Shown here: positions 5,802 to 14,148 of the stretch, one piece after another
Layout of the letters: the number at the start of each line of letters is the position of its first letter
How positions within the stretch are numbered: the first letter of the stretch is position 1
Assembly (NCBI GenBank): GCA_028699855.1
Contig: JAQVTV010000011.1
Coordinates: forward strand, 1 to 14,659
Origin: Candidatus Izemoplasmatales bacterium
Lineage (GTDB): Bacteria; Bacillota_I; Bacilli_A; Izemoplasmatales; Hujiaoplasmataceae
DNA: 14,659 bases
Reading direction: 5' to 3'
Program-made: the position numbers and the translations under genes
Notes under the pieces: generated by a model
The model's database searches: none
What the model saw: the letters and a program-made list of their open reading frames with translations, nothing else
What the model was told of the DNA's origin: nothing

Positions 5802-7820
5802 ATGAAAGATATACTTAGAGAATTTCTCAACGAACACGCATTCACATTCGCCTTTTTTGATCCGAAAGACGTCATTTTTCGTTTGGAATATAGAGAAAAA
5901 TGTGCGATGAATGTATGCGGTCGCTACAAGACATCCTGGTCGTGTCCGCCTGCGATCGAATCGGCAGAATCCATGATTCGTCGACTTCAGAGTTATCCTG
6001 AAGCCTTGGTGTTTTCCAAAGTCTATCCTTTGGAAGATCCATATGATTATCCTTCCATGGAAAAAGCGCTTCAAGATATCATGAAGCAGACGCTCATGCT
6101 GCAAGAGCGTTTGGTTCACGAACACTTGCGAGGTCAATATGAGATCCTCGCTTCCGGTAGTTGTATGATTTGTGCCAAATGCACGTATCCGGATCAACCG
6201 TGCCGTTTTCCCGATAAGATGCTCATTTCCATGCAAGCGCTCGGACTAGATGTGGCGGATTTGGCCAATAAAGTCCAGATGACGTATTATCAAGGACCCA
6301 AGACAATCACGTATTTTGTGACGGTTTTCTTTCACCCCGAAGGCATGATTCCAGTAGAAGTGATTCATGAACAGACCCGCACATGGCTTTTTGGCGAACG
6401 AGACCAGACCATTCTTGATTTGCTTCAGAGGAACCGCTATTTCATCGAAAGCCCGTGTGGTGGAAGAGGTGTATGCGGCAAATGTGATGTCATCGCAGAC
6501 GGTGTCGTCGTCAAAGCCTGTCAGACCCAGATAAGGCCGAAGCAAGTCTTGCATACAAAGAAGGCTGCGGCTTATGGCATCACCGATTTTGGCAATGAAT
6601 CATGGACTGGAAAAAAGCAGAAGGGATTTGGACTTGCCCTTGATTTGGGTACGACCACCCTGGCCTTTTACCTCGTCGATTTGGAAAAACAACGCGTCAT
6701 CGATGTCACCTCCATCCAAAACGACCAAAGCATCTACGGCGCGGATGTCATTTCGCGAATCAAGGCGGCGATTTCCGGACATCGCGAAGATTTGCACCAA
6801 AGGATCATCCAACAGATTGAACACATCATATCGCTTTTTTGCACGAAGCATCCAATCATGACCTTATCCCGCCTCGCAGTGACGGGGAATCCGACGATGC
6901 TCTATCTATTGCTCAATCTCGATCCCTCATCTTTGGGCTATGCGCCATACCACGCCCCTTTCCAAAAGTTTGATCCGGTCTCGGGGAGGAGTTTGGGTTT
7001 ATCCGTTCAGACAGTCCAGGTGGCACCGATCCAAAGCGCCTTTATCGGATCCGATGTCGTCATGGGCGTCATCGCTTCAGGGATGACAGAGGATAAAAGT
7101 GCGTTATTGATCGATTTGGGCACGAATGGCGAGATCGTCCTCACACATCGAGACGCATGGTTCGCCACATCCGCTGCCACGGGGCCCGCGTTTGAAGGAG
7201 CCACGATTGAAATGGGCATGGGCGGTGTTGACGGAGCGATCAATGCTTTGATGCAAGACGCGGGACGCCTGTCCTATACCACTGTCAGTGGCGAAGCCAA
7301 AGGCATCAGCGGTTCGGGATTGGTGGACTTCATGGCAATATTGATCCAAAACGGGATGGTCGATGAGAGCGGGGCGATTACCCCACAAACACATCCCGAT
7401 ATCCGATTCTCCGATGATAAAGTTTATATTACAAAAGAAATTTATATCACTCAAAAGGACATCCGCCAGTTTCAACTGGCCAAAGCGGCGATTCACGCCG
7501 CGATATTGCGGATTTTGGAGCATGCAAATTGCGATGTCGATGCGATCGAGCGCGTGTATCTCGCCGGCGGCTTCGGCTTCTATTTGAATCAGGATCACGC
7601 CTGCATCACCGGGTTACTCCCGCGAACATTCAAAGGAAAAATCGTCTCGGTCGGCAACACTTCTGGCAAAGGCGCGATCCAGCTCCTCATCGATCCCGAT
7701 CGCATGTCGTTGGCAGAAGCACTCTGCGACCGGATACAATCGATCGATCTGGCACAGGATGTGAGATTTTCACAGATGTTTGTGGATCAGATGGGCTTTA
7801 CAGCAGAAGGAGATGAATAA
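5802..7820 (+). CDS. RACo-like reductive activator of corrinoid proteins with N-terminal DUF2284 domain
   Basis: This 672-residue fusion protein has three parts. Residues 1 to about 185 are a Cys-rich DUF2284-type predicted metal-binding domain: C34, C39 and C48 in the CGRYKTSWSCPP region, plus a ferredoxin-like set C121-x2-C124-x2-C127-x6-C134. Residues about 195-250 are a plant-type [2Fe-2S] ferredoxin site, C219-x5-C225-x2-C228-x11-C240. From about 275 to the end is the ASKHA ATPase fold of RACo proteins, with the phosphate loops DLGTTT (281-286) and LIDLGTNGE (around 440), GPAFEGA, SGSGLVD and a late AGGFGFY. RACo uses ATP and low-potential electrons to reduce inactive Co(II) corrinoid to Co(I). 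AAGGGGTG (5789-5796) precedes the ATG by five bases. A corrinoid protein is encoded two genes downstream, supporting the role. The extra DUF2284 part may be a second electron entry (inference). Confidence 0.88.
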   Translation: MKDILREFLNEHAFTFAFFDPKDVIFRLEYREKCAMNVCGRYKTSWSCPPAIESAESMIRRLQSYPEALVFSKVYPLEDPYDYPSMEKALQDIMKQTLMLQERLVHEHLRGQYEILASGSCMICAKCTYPDQPCRFPDKMLISMQALGLDVADLANKVQMTYYQGPKTITYFVTVFFHPEGMIPVEVIHEQTRTWLFGERDQTILDLLQRNRYFIESPCGGRGVCGKCDVIADGVVVKACQTQIRPKQVLHTKKAAAYGITDFGNESWTGKKQKGFGLALDLGTTTLAFYLVDLEKQRVIDVTSIQNDQSIYGADVISRIKAAISGHREDLHQRIIQQIEHIISLFCTKHPIMTLSRLAVTGNPTMLYLLLNLDPSSLGYAPYHAPFQKFDPVSGRSLGLSVQTVQVAPIQSAFIGSDVVMGVIASGMTEDKSALLIDLGTNGEIVLTHRDAWFATSAATGPAFEGATIEMGMGGVDGAINALMQDAGRLSYTTVSGEAKGISGSGLVDFMAILIQNGMVDESGAITPQTHPDIRFSDDKVYITKEIYITQKDIRQFQLAKAAIHAAILRILEHANCDVDAIERVYLAGGFGFYLNQDHACITGLLPRTFKGKIVSVGNTSGKGAIQLLIDPDRMSLAEALCDRIQSIDLAQDVRFSQMFVDQMGFTAEGDE

Positions 7821-7823
7821 TCG

Positions 7824-9122
7824 ATGAATGTGCGCGTCAGTCCCTATGCGTTGAGTCAAGTCCTCGATTTGAAGGATCTCGAACAGTTGTTCAGCCATTT
7901 CGCGAACCTGACAGGAATCGATGTGTCGCTCCATGACACGGAAGGCGAAGAAATCCTCGCCTATCGCATCCAAGGCGACAACAACATTTGCGAACTCGTG
8001 AAATCACGCCAATCCAACTGCAATCTGCAGATGAAATATGCCGGGTTTAAAGCCGCTGAACTTGGGGATGCGTATATTTTTCAATGTGGTACGATGGTCA
8101 AATGTTCTGTCCCAATCCTGTTTGAAGAACGCTATCTCGGATCGGTTGCCTGTGGACCTGTTCTGCTTTGGGAAGCTGACGAAATCGCCCGGAACGACCT
8201 CGTGCGGTTCGCGGCGAACTACGATATCTCTGAAGCGAAGGCGTATGAGATTCTTGAATGCGTGAAGGAACTCACACCCGAAAACATGCGCAGTGCAGCG
8301 CAAATGCTTCAGGTCATGGTCTCGTACATGTGTAAAGAGGAGAGCATTTTCCTGCAACAGCGCGCGAAGATCTCGACCCAACAAAACAAGATCGCCGATC
8401 TGATGGCGGAGCGGAGAATCACTGCGCAGTCGATCGAGACGCTCGAGAAGCGCAACAAGTTCAAGAAATACCCCTTCGAACTTGAAAAGGAACTGATCGC
8501 GTTTTTGCAAACGGGCGATACGAAGAAAGCCATGGAAATTCTGAATTCGCTCTTAGGAGAGATTTTTCCCCTTTCTTCGGGGAATCTCGACATCATCAAA
8601 GCCAACATCTACGAGTTGACGGCCGTGTTGATGCGTGCCGGCGTCGATGCGGGCGTATCCTTGACAGAAATGAGTCAGATTCTCAAAAAAGTCACGATCA
8701 TTCTCGCGGAAACGACGCAGTACGACGAAGTCTGTCTCTTGACGACCGAAGTCATGGAAGAGATCAACCGCGTCATTTCCAATAACCGTTTCACGAAGAA
8801 AAGCAATGAGAACCTCATCAACGCGATCAGTTATATCCGCAACAACTATCAACACGATTTGAGCTTGGACACCGTCGCGAAATCCGTCTTCGTCAGCAAC
8901 TACTATTTGTCCCACCTCTTTCGCGACGAACTGAACATGACGTTCAGCGACTATGTGAACAAAGTCAGAATGGATGAAGCGATCAAACTGATGAAGGCAT
9001 CCGGACGAAGCATCCAAGAGATCGCCCAACGTTCGGGATTCGCGGATGCCAGTTATTTCACGAAAATCTTCAAGAAATATCACGGTATTACGCCCAAGAA
9101 GTATATGAGTCTCTATTTTTGA
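7824..9122 (+). CDS. PocR-domain AraC-family transcriptional regulator
   Basis: This protein has 432 residues. Residues about 10-165 form a PocR-type sensor domain (starting LDLKDLEQLFSHFANLTGID), with Cys at 56, 66, 88 and 94 in the usual Cys-rich core and CSVPILFEERYLGSVACGP as a family-like signature. Residues 170-215 are Gln/Lys/Glu-rich, probably a coiled-coil linker. The last 100 residues carry two AraC helix-turn-helix motifs (LDTVAKSVFVSNYYLSHLFR and IQEIAQRSGFADASYFTKIF). PocR is named after the propanediol/cobalamin regulator of Salmonella; related regulators often sit beside B12-dependent pathways. It begins three bases after the activator stop, with GAAGGAG at 7806-7812, and is followed by a terminator. 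The likely target is the promoter at about 9208, which lacks a -35 and so should need an activator. The ligand is unknown. Confidence 0.88.
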   Translation: MNVRVSPYALSQVLDLKDLEQLFSHFANLTGIDVSLHDTEGEEILAYRIQGDNNICELVKSRQSNCNLQMKYAGFKAAELGDAYIFQCGTMVKCSVPILFEERYLGSVACGPVLLWEADEIARNDLVRFAANYDISEAKAYEILECVKELTPENMRSAAQMLQVMVSYMCKEESIFLQQRAKISTQQNKIADLMAERRITAQSIETLEKRNKFKKYPFELEKELIAFLQTGDTKKAMEILNSLLGEIFPLSSGNLDIIKANIYELTAVLMRAGVDAGVSLTEMSQILKKVTIILAETTQYDEVCLLTTEVMEEINRVISNNRFTKKSNENLINAISYIRNNYQHDLSLDTVAKSVFVSNYYLSHLFRDELNMTFSDYVNKVRMDEAIKLMKASGRSIQEIAQRSGFADASYFTKIFKKYHGITPKKYMSLYF

Positions 9123-9123
9123 C

Positions 9124-9149
9124 AAAAGCCGGGTCAACGGCTTTTTTTT
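9124..9149 (+). terminator. Rho-independent terminator after the regulator gene
   Basis: AAAAGCCG (9124-9131) pairs perfectly with CGGCTTTT (9138-9145) around a six-base loop, and the T-run continues to 9149. It begins two bases after the stop at 9122 and splits the activator-regulator unit from the corrinoid-methyltransferase unit. Confidence 0.88.
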
Positions 9150-9160
9150 AACAAAATAGT

Positions 9161-9184
9161 CGGGTTTTAAGACAAAAAACCCCG
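9161..9184 (+). promoter_or_regulatory. Imperfect inverted repeat upstream of the corrinoid-protein promoter
   Basis: CGGGTTTT (9161-9168) is mirrored by AAAACCCCG (9176-9184) with one extra C. It ends 23 bases before the -10 at 9208, a usual place for an activator site, and has no T-tract after it on this strand. A binding site for the PocR/AraC regulator is possible, although AraC proteins more often use direct repeats. Confidence 0.35.
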
Positions 9185-9207
9185 TAGAATGTGAAAGCGT
9201 TTTTATG

Positions 9208-9213
9208 TATACT
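9208..9213 (+). promoter_or_regulatory. -10 element of the corrinoid/methyltransferase/sugar transporter unit
   Basis: TATACT (9208-9213) stands 34 bases before the start at 9248. No -35-like hexamer is found 16-18 bases upstream (TAGAAT at 9185-9190 is at the right distance but unlike consensus). This fits an activator-dependent promoter, which agrees with the adjacent AraC-type gene. Confidence 0.5.
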
Positions 9214-9247
9214 ATGGACATAGACCCATGAAAAGGATGGTTTAATC

Positions 9248-9883
9248 ATGATCTTGGAAGAAATCAGTCAACTCTTACAAAAAGGCAAAGCCAAAGACGT
9301 CAAACTGCTGGTTCAAGAAGCTTTGGACCAAAATATTGCGCCTCAGGCGATCTTGAATGATGGCTTGATCAAAGGCATGAGCGTGATCGGCGGCAAGTTC
9401 AAAAACAACGAAGTTTTTGTCCCCGAACTGCTCGTGGCGGCAAGAGCGATGAACTTCGGTCTTGAGATTCTTCGGCCGGCGTTAGTCTTGGCGGGAAACA
9501 AATCTTTGGGTAAAGCATTGATCTGCACCGTGATGGGCGATTTGCACGATATCGGAAAAAACCTCGTCAAGATGATGCTCGAAGGCAGCGGGATCGAAGT
9601 CCTCGATCTGGGCGTCGATGTCAATCCTGAAACGATCATCAACCATATCAATTCCGAGCAACCCGATCTTCTGTGTCTCAGCGCACTGCTCACGACGACG
9701 ATGATGAATCAAAAGATCATCATCGACGCCATCACCCAATCGGGATTGCGCGACAAAGTCAAGATATTGATCGGTGGCGCACCGGTCACGGACAATTATG
9801 CTCGTGAAATCGGCGCGGACGGATATGCGCCGGATGCCGCGAGCGCTGCGGAGATGGCACTCGCGATGTTGGGAGCGAAATAA
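9248..9883 (+). CDS. Corrinoid (B12-binding) protein of a methyltransferase system
   Basis: This 211-residue protein has the usual size of MtaC/MtbC/MtgC-type methyl carriers. Residues 1 to about 85 are the helical cap domain (KGMSVIGGKFKNNEVFVPEL is its hallmark). Residues 88-211 are the Rossmann-like cobalamin domain with DLHDIG (98-103), where His100 is the lower cobalt ligand, then SALLTTTM and GGAPV as the Ser/Thr and Gly-rich cobalamin contacts. It carries a methyl group on cobalt between a substrate methyltransferase and an acceptor methyltransferase in the cytoplasm. AAAGGATGG (9232-9240) precedes the ATG. The methyltransferase starts one base after the stop, a strong sign of partnership; the activator at 5802 would keep its cobalt active. 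The substrate is not given by the sequence. Confidence 0.95.
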   Translation: MILEEISQLLQKGKAKDVKLLVQEALDQNIAPQAILNDGLIKGMSVIGGKFKNNEVFVPELLVAARAMNFGLEILRPALVLAGNKSLGKALICTVMGDLHDIGKNLVKMMLEGSGIEVLDLGVDVNPETIINHINSEQPDLLCLSALLTTTMMNQKIIIDAITQSGLRDKVKILIGGAPVTDNYAREIGADGYAPDAASAAEMALAMLGAK

Positions 9884-9884
9884 G

Positions 9885-10964
9885 ATGTTTCGCGATATCC
9901 ACGACTATAAACCTGATATCGACCAAGCCTTCAAAGCCAATCACGATCTCTATGAGGCCGCATGGAAGAAACAGACCGGAAACATCAGTTTTCGGGTTTT
10001 GCCTCCATCGGATGTTTCATTCTATCAAGAAATCGACTTGACGAGCTTCACCTTCCCCCAGGATATTGAACGCTATGCCGCGACACTGATCGACAAGTTG
10101 GACCAATCATACATGGCACGCCGAACCATCGATGACAACTGCCTGCCGGCAGTGTTTCCGATTTTGGGCATCGGCGATTACAGCGCTTTCGTTGCCGGCG
10201 ACATCATCTTCAAACCCGATACCAGCTGGGGACAACATGTCCTGAAAGACATTGATGATTGGCGGAATTTACCGCCTCTTGGCACGAGCAAGTGGTATCA
10301 GTTGTTTCTGGACATCTCCGAAGCTTTGATCATTCTGAGCAAAAAGCAAGGGATTCCCTATATGCGCGGATTTTTCTCGCCTTTGGATCTGGCGCATGCT
10401 TTGCGGGGGGAAGATATCTACTATGATTTTTATGATGAGCCGGAGAAACTTCATGAGCTCCTGAATTATTGCGCAGACGCGACGATCCATTTCGCAGAAT
10501 CGATTTATGCGTTGGTGCGAAAACACTATCATGATACGCCTTACGGCACGTGGTACACGCGCAATCAGATCAATATGTCCGAAGATATCGCATGCATGAT
10601 CAGCGCTGATACGTACCGTGAATTCTGCCGTCCGCATACCCAACGCGTCATCAATCACTTCGGGTCGGGCTATATGCATTGCCATTCACGGGCGATGTAT
10701 CTCGTCAAAGAGATCTGCGACTTGGACAATGTCGTCCATCTTTGGCTGGCGACCGATCCCAATCAACCCCGGCCGATGGATCATATCGAGATGTTGCAAG
10801 CAGCGTCGAACGGTGCCGTCATCGCGATCGATTGCGATTCTTTTTCGGAGATTGAAACGCATTATGCCTCTTTGAAAAAAGGCAACTTTTCTCTGTGCCT
10901 TCCGGTGGCTTCGATCGAAGAAGGCGAAGATATGGTTCAACGTTTCAAGCGACTGAACGACTGA
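9885..10964 (+). CDS. UroD-family cobamide-dependent methyltransferase, atypical
   Basis: This 359-residue protein has the uroporphyrinogen-decarboxylase fold as used by MtaA/CmuA-type methyltransferases; the SEDIACMISADTYREFCRPH segment (232-251) and the C-terminal GNFSLCLPVASIEEG (333-347) are the clearest family marks. True UroD is unlikely because the N-terminal UroD catalytic motif is absent and the gene sits directly behind a corrinoid protein. The classical MtaA zinc motif HxC is not exact: here H265-C266-H267 occupies the place, with C317 and C338 later as possible metal ligands. It could take the methyl group from an O-methyl substrate or pass it from cobalt to an acceptor; no second methyltransferase is present to decide. 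The start at 9885 follows GGGAG (9871-9875); the longer frame from 9774 lies inside the previous gene. Confidence 0.82.
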   Translation: MFRDIHDYKPDIDQAFKANHDLYEAAWKKQTGNISFRVLPPSDVSFYQEIDLTSFTFPQDIERYAATLIDKLDQSYMARRTIDDNCLPAVFPILGIGDYSAFVAGDIIFKPDTSWGQHVLKDIDDWRNLPPLGTSKWYQLFLDISEALIILSKKQGIPYMRGFFSPLDLAHALRGEDIYYDFYDEPEKLHELLNYCADATIHFAESIYALVRKHYHDTPYGTWYTRNQINMSEDIACMISADTYREFCRPHTQRVINHFGSGYMHCHSRAMYLVKEICDLDNVVHLWLATDPNQPRPMDHIEMLQAASNGAVIAIDCDSFSEIETHYASLKKGNFSLCLPVASIEEGEDMVQRFKRLND

Positions 10965-10989
10965 TCATCCTATGTAAGGAGCGATTGAT

Positions 10990-13308
10990 ATGAAGCGTGT
11001 GTGTCTATTGTTCATCACCGTGATCCTGTGTGGTTTTTTTGCCATGGGTACACGGGCGCACGCAGAAGAGACACCGCATCTACGCATCTGGTTCTCGCAA
11101 TATGAAGCTGAAAACGAAGCATTGAGACGCATCGCCTCGGACTATGAGGCGTTGACGGGTGTTTCAGTCGAAGTCGTTTCGCGCATCAACATCTTCAATG
11201 CCGTGAGCGACCTCGTGAACAACGCGACGTTGGACACGAGGCCGGATATCGTCTTCATGCAGGCTCCGGATATCGGCACTTTGGTGGCGAGCGGGTATCT
11301 CGAACCCTTGACGCCTATGATCGATCAAGATATCAGAGACCGTTTCACGGAAGTGGCATTATCCGCTTTTCGTCTCGATGGCGAAATATATGGTGTCGGG
11401 TATTCCGTGGATTCATATGGTTTGATCTATAACAAAGATATCATTTCAGAAAGCGAATTGCCCGAGACGTGGGCCGACTTCTTTGCTTTAGCGGCCGAGA
11501 AGACGGTTTTCGATGGGGCGACTCCCGTCATTCACGGGGCATTGCTCAACGCCCGTGACATGTGGTTCAACTACCCCATCATCCGCAACTATGGCGGCTA
11601 CTATTATGGCACGTATCCCAACGGTGATTACAATCCCTATGATGTCGGCTTGGATCAGGCGGGGATGTTGGATTATGTAGCGAAAATGCAAGAGGCGATG
11701 GCGCAAGGAATCGTTTTGACCAACCGGATCCATGGCGAAAGCGAGATCGTATCCCGATTCGCCAACGGCAAAGTCGGGATGATGATCTATGGCTTGTGGT
11801 ACGCATCGATACTTCAGGAGCGGGGAATCGATTACGGACTCGCCTCGCTTCCGGATCAGGATGATGGCACGACGTCACGCGCATTGACAACGGTCCAAGG
11901 ATTCGTCGTCAATCGTTTCTCCCTTCAGCAAGCCCAAAGCCTCGATTTTCTGGAATACATCCTTGAAGATGCGAACCAACAGCTCTTGATCGAAGCGGGT
12001 AATGACCACGACAGAAAGCTCGGGACGCGCAACCCCGCGAACATCGCGGTCAGCCAAAGCGATTATATCCAATCCTCGGAGATTCTCTCGTCGTTGAGCG
12101 CGCTGAACGACGAAACCGAACCCTTCCCGAATCTGCCCGAGGGCCCCATTTGGTACAATTACACGACCACCGTCTTCCAATCGATCTTCTTCCCCTTGAG
12201 TGGTGCGGTCGATCCCGAGGCCAAACTCGGAGAACTCGCAGAGAAAATCAGAGATGATGTCCGCTTGATGAATCTGCAGGTCGAACGAATCGAAATCCCT
12301 TCCTACGTCTACATGATCATCTGTTTATTGATCGTCACCGGGTTGATCATCTATATCATCCGTGGTCGGATCCAAAACAAGAGATGTCCGAGTTATCTGC
12401 AAAAACCGCGTTGGAAACAGACATTGCTGGCTTGGGGACTCATCCTTCCCTTGATGGTGTTGTTGCTGGTGTTTTACGTCTATCCCATCTTCCATAACAT
12501 GTATCTTTCCTTGACCGATTACAGCGGCATCAATCTGAGAGAATACGGTCTCATCGGCTTCGCCAATTACCGCGATATCTTCGTCAAGGGTTTCCAAGGC
12601 TTGGTATCGATGAGTGTGTGGACGTTGAGTTTCGCGACCTGCGTCGTCGTGGTGTCGTTCATCTTGGGCGTGTTGATCGCCTTTATGCTCAAACAGTCGC
12701 ATGTGAAGATTGCGAAGATCTACCGCATCATCTTCATATTACCGTGGGTCATCCCCACGGTGATCACCTTGCTCATGTGGCAAGGACTACTGGAAACCGA
12801 AAATGGACTCGTCAACCAGATCCTATCCCTGATCGGTATTCCCCACATCCCCTGGCTTTCCCATCCATGGATTGCGAAAGTGTCCACGATCATGGTGATG
12901 ACGTGGTTTTCCTTCCCGTATTTCATGGTTATTGCCAGCGGTTTGATCCAGGCGATTCCCAAAGATTATTACGATGCGGCGAAAGTCGATGGCGCGAATG
13001 CGTTCTATACGTTCTTCTCGATCACTCTGCCCCTCGTCTTTCGGGCGATGATTCCCACGTTGATCATGTCCTTCATCATGCAGTTCAACCAGTTTGGCGT
13101 CTATATCCTGACCGGCGGCGGTCCGGCAGCCGATAAAATTGGCGATCCCGGAGCCACGGATTTGTTGATCACCTATGTCTTTAACACCGCCTTCAACACG
13201 AACCGCTACGCGGTGGCGGCGGCGTACTCCGTCTTGATCTTCGTGTTCATCGCGATCTTTGCCCTTCTGTCCATCAGAATCACGAGAAAGGTGGCGGATA
13301 ACGGATGA
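10990..13308 (+). CDS. Fusion of sugar-binding protein and MalF-type ABC permease
   Basis: This 772-residue protein starts with a signal peptide (residues 1-25, ending AHA before EE; no lipobox). Residues about 28-430 form a family 1 extracellular solute-binding domain (MalE-like: PDIVFMQAPDIGTLVASGYL, YGLIYNKD, WADFFALAAEKT). A membrane span at about 437-455 is followed by RGRIQNKR, so its C-side is cytoplasmic. Residues about 478-770 are a MalF/UgpA-type permease with about six spans and the EAA loop YYDAAKVDGANAFYTFFSITLP (around 660-681), which contacts the ATPase. Separate binding proteins are usual; a MalE-MalF fusion is described in Bdellovibrio. AAGGAG (10977-10982) precedes the ATG, 25 bases after the methyltransferase gene. 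The ligand is probably an oligosaccharide, inferred from family and from the glycosidase downstream. The ATPase is not in the window. Confidence 0.92.
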   Translation: MKRVCLLFITVILCGFFAMGTRAHAEETPHLRIWFSQYEAENEALRRIASDYEALTGVSVEVVSRINIFNAVSDLVNNATLDTRPDIVFMQAPDIGTLVASGYLEPLTPMIDQDIRDRFTEVALSAFRLDGEIYGVGYSVDSYGLIYNKDIISESELPETWADFFALAAEKTVFDGATPVIHGALLNARDMWFNYPIIRNYGGYYYGTYPNGDYNPYDVGLDQAGMLDYVAKMQEAMAQGIVLTNRIHGESEIVSRFANGKVGMMIYGLWYASILQERGIDYGLASLPDQDDGTTSRALTTVQGFVVNRFSLQQAQSLDFLEYILEDANQQLLIEAGNDHDRKLGTRNPANIAVSQSDYIQSSEILSSLSALNDETEPFPNLPEGPIWYNYTTTVFQSIFFPLSGAVDPEAKLGELAEKIRDDVRLMNLQVERIEIPSYVYMIICLLIVTGLIIYIIRGRIQNKRCPSYLQKPRWKQTLLAWGLILPLMVLLLVFYVYPIFHNMYLSLTDYSGINLREYGLIGFANYRDIFVKGFQGLVSMSVWTLSFATCVVVVSFILGVLIAFMLKQSHVKIAKIYRIIFILPWVIPTVITLLMWQGLLETENGLVNQILSLIGIPHIPWLSHPWIAKVSTIMVMTWFSFPYFMVIASGLIQAIPKDYYDAAKVDGANAFYTFFSITLPLVFRAMIPTLIMSFIMQFNQFGVYILTGGGPAADKIGDPGATDLLITYVFNTAFNTNRYAVAAAYSVLIFVFIAIFALLSIRITRKVADNG

Positions 13309-14138
13309 AGAAGTCACATCCTTTAGTCAAAAAAATATGTGTGCACACTTTTCTGATCTTTCTTGCCATCGTCACCATCACGCCGTTTGCCTACATCGTC
13401 ATGATCGCTTTTGGCAAGAACATCGTCGGCACGAGCGCAACGATTCCCAAAGAATTCACTTTGGCCAATTTTCAACGCTTGTTCCGCGAAACGGCTTTCC
13501 TCGACTGGATCAAGAACTCCTTGTGGATCGGACTCGTGACGATGATCATCTCCGTCGTTTTCGTGAGCATCACCGTCTATGCGTTCTCCCGCTTGCGTTT
13601 TCACGGCAAGCAGAAGTTGTTCCAGTTCATCCTTTTAGTGCAAGTCTTCCCGTTGACCTTGTCGATGGTCTCGATTTTCCGCATCTTCGTGACACTTGGC
13701 ATCCTCAATGATATCAAGGGTCTGATTATTGTCAATTCGACGTTGGCATCGGCCGGACTTGTGCTCCTGGCCAAGGGATATTTTGACACCATTCCATTCG
13801 AAATCGACGAAGCGGCGATGGTTGACGGAGCATCGCGACTGCAAACCCTGATCCATGTGATTCTGCCTTTGGCGAAACCCATGCTCGCTGTCGTCGCGAT
13901 CCAAAGCTTCGTCATCGCGTATAACGAATACGTCATTGCGTCGACCGTGATGACCCAAGGCCTCGACACGATGCCTTTGGCTGTAGGTCTCCAATCGATG
14001 ATCACAGGACAATACGGCACCAATTGGAGCATGTATTGCGCTGCGGCCTTGCTCGGTTCGTTACCGATGATCGTCTTGTTCTATTCATTGCAGAAGTATT
14101 TTATTGGCGGTATGACCGAAGGGTCGGTCAAGCTATGA
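13305..14138 (+). CDS. MalG-type sugar ABC transporter permease
   Basis: This 277-residue permease has six expected spans (TFLIFLAIVTITPFAYIVM first, MIVLFYSLQKYFIGGM last) and the EAA loop EIDEAAMVDGASRLQTLIHV, followed by ILPLAKP. The N-terminal FGKNIVGTSATIPKEFTLANFQRLF segment is typical of MalG/carbohydrate permeases. Its start overlaps the fusion-protein stop by four bases (ATGA), which implies coupled translation. It pairs with the MalF half of the preceding protein to form the membrane channel; the energising ATPase must be encoded elsewhere, as with shared MsmX-type ATPases of Bacillota. Confidence 0.93.
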   Translation: MKKSHPLVKKICVHTFLIFLAIVTITPFAYIVMIAFGKNIVGTSATIPKEFTLANFQRLFRETAFLDWIKNSLWIGLVTMIISVVFVSITVYAFSRLRFHGKQKLFQFILLVQVFPLTLSMVSIFRIFVTLGILNDIKGLIIVNSTLASAGLVLLAKGYFDTIPFEIDEAAMVDGASRLQTLIHVILPLAKPMLAVVAIQSFVIAYNEYVIASTVMTQGLDTMPLAVGLQSMITGQYGTNWSMYCAAALLGSLPMIVLFYSLQKYFIGGMTEGSVKL

Positions 14139-14148
14139 GGAGGGTGAT

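Noticed and set aside
5734..9189. Shared motif CCGCTAGAA (5734-5742) and CCGTAGAA (9182-9189) as a common regulator site
   Set aside because: The copies are short, differ by one base in length and stand at different distances from their -10 elements; chance cannot be excluded.
12823..13317. Long minus-strand frames opposite the transporter genes
   Set aside because: They are Asp/Arg/His-rich, lack ribosome sites and mirror the codons of the well-supported + strand permeases.
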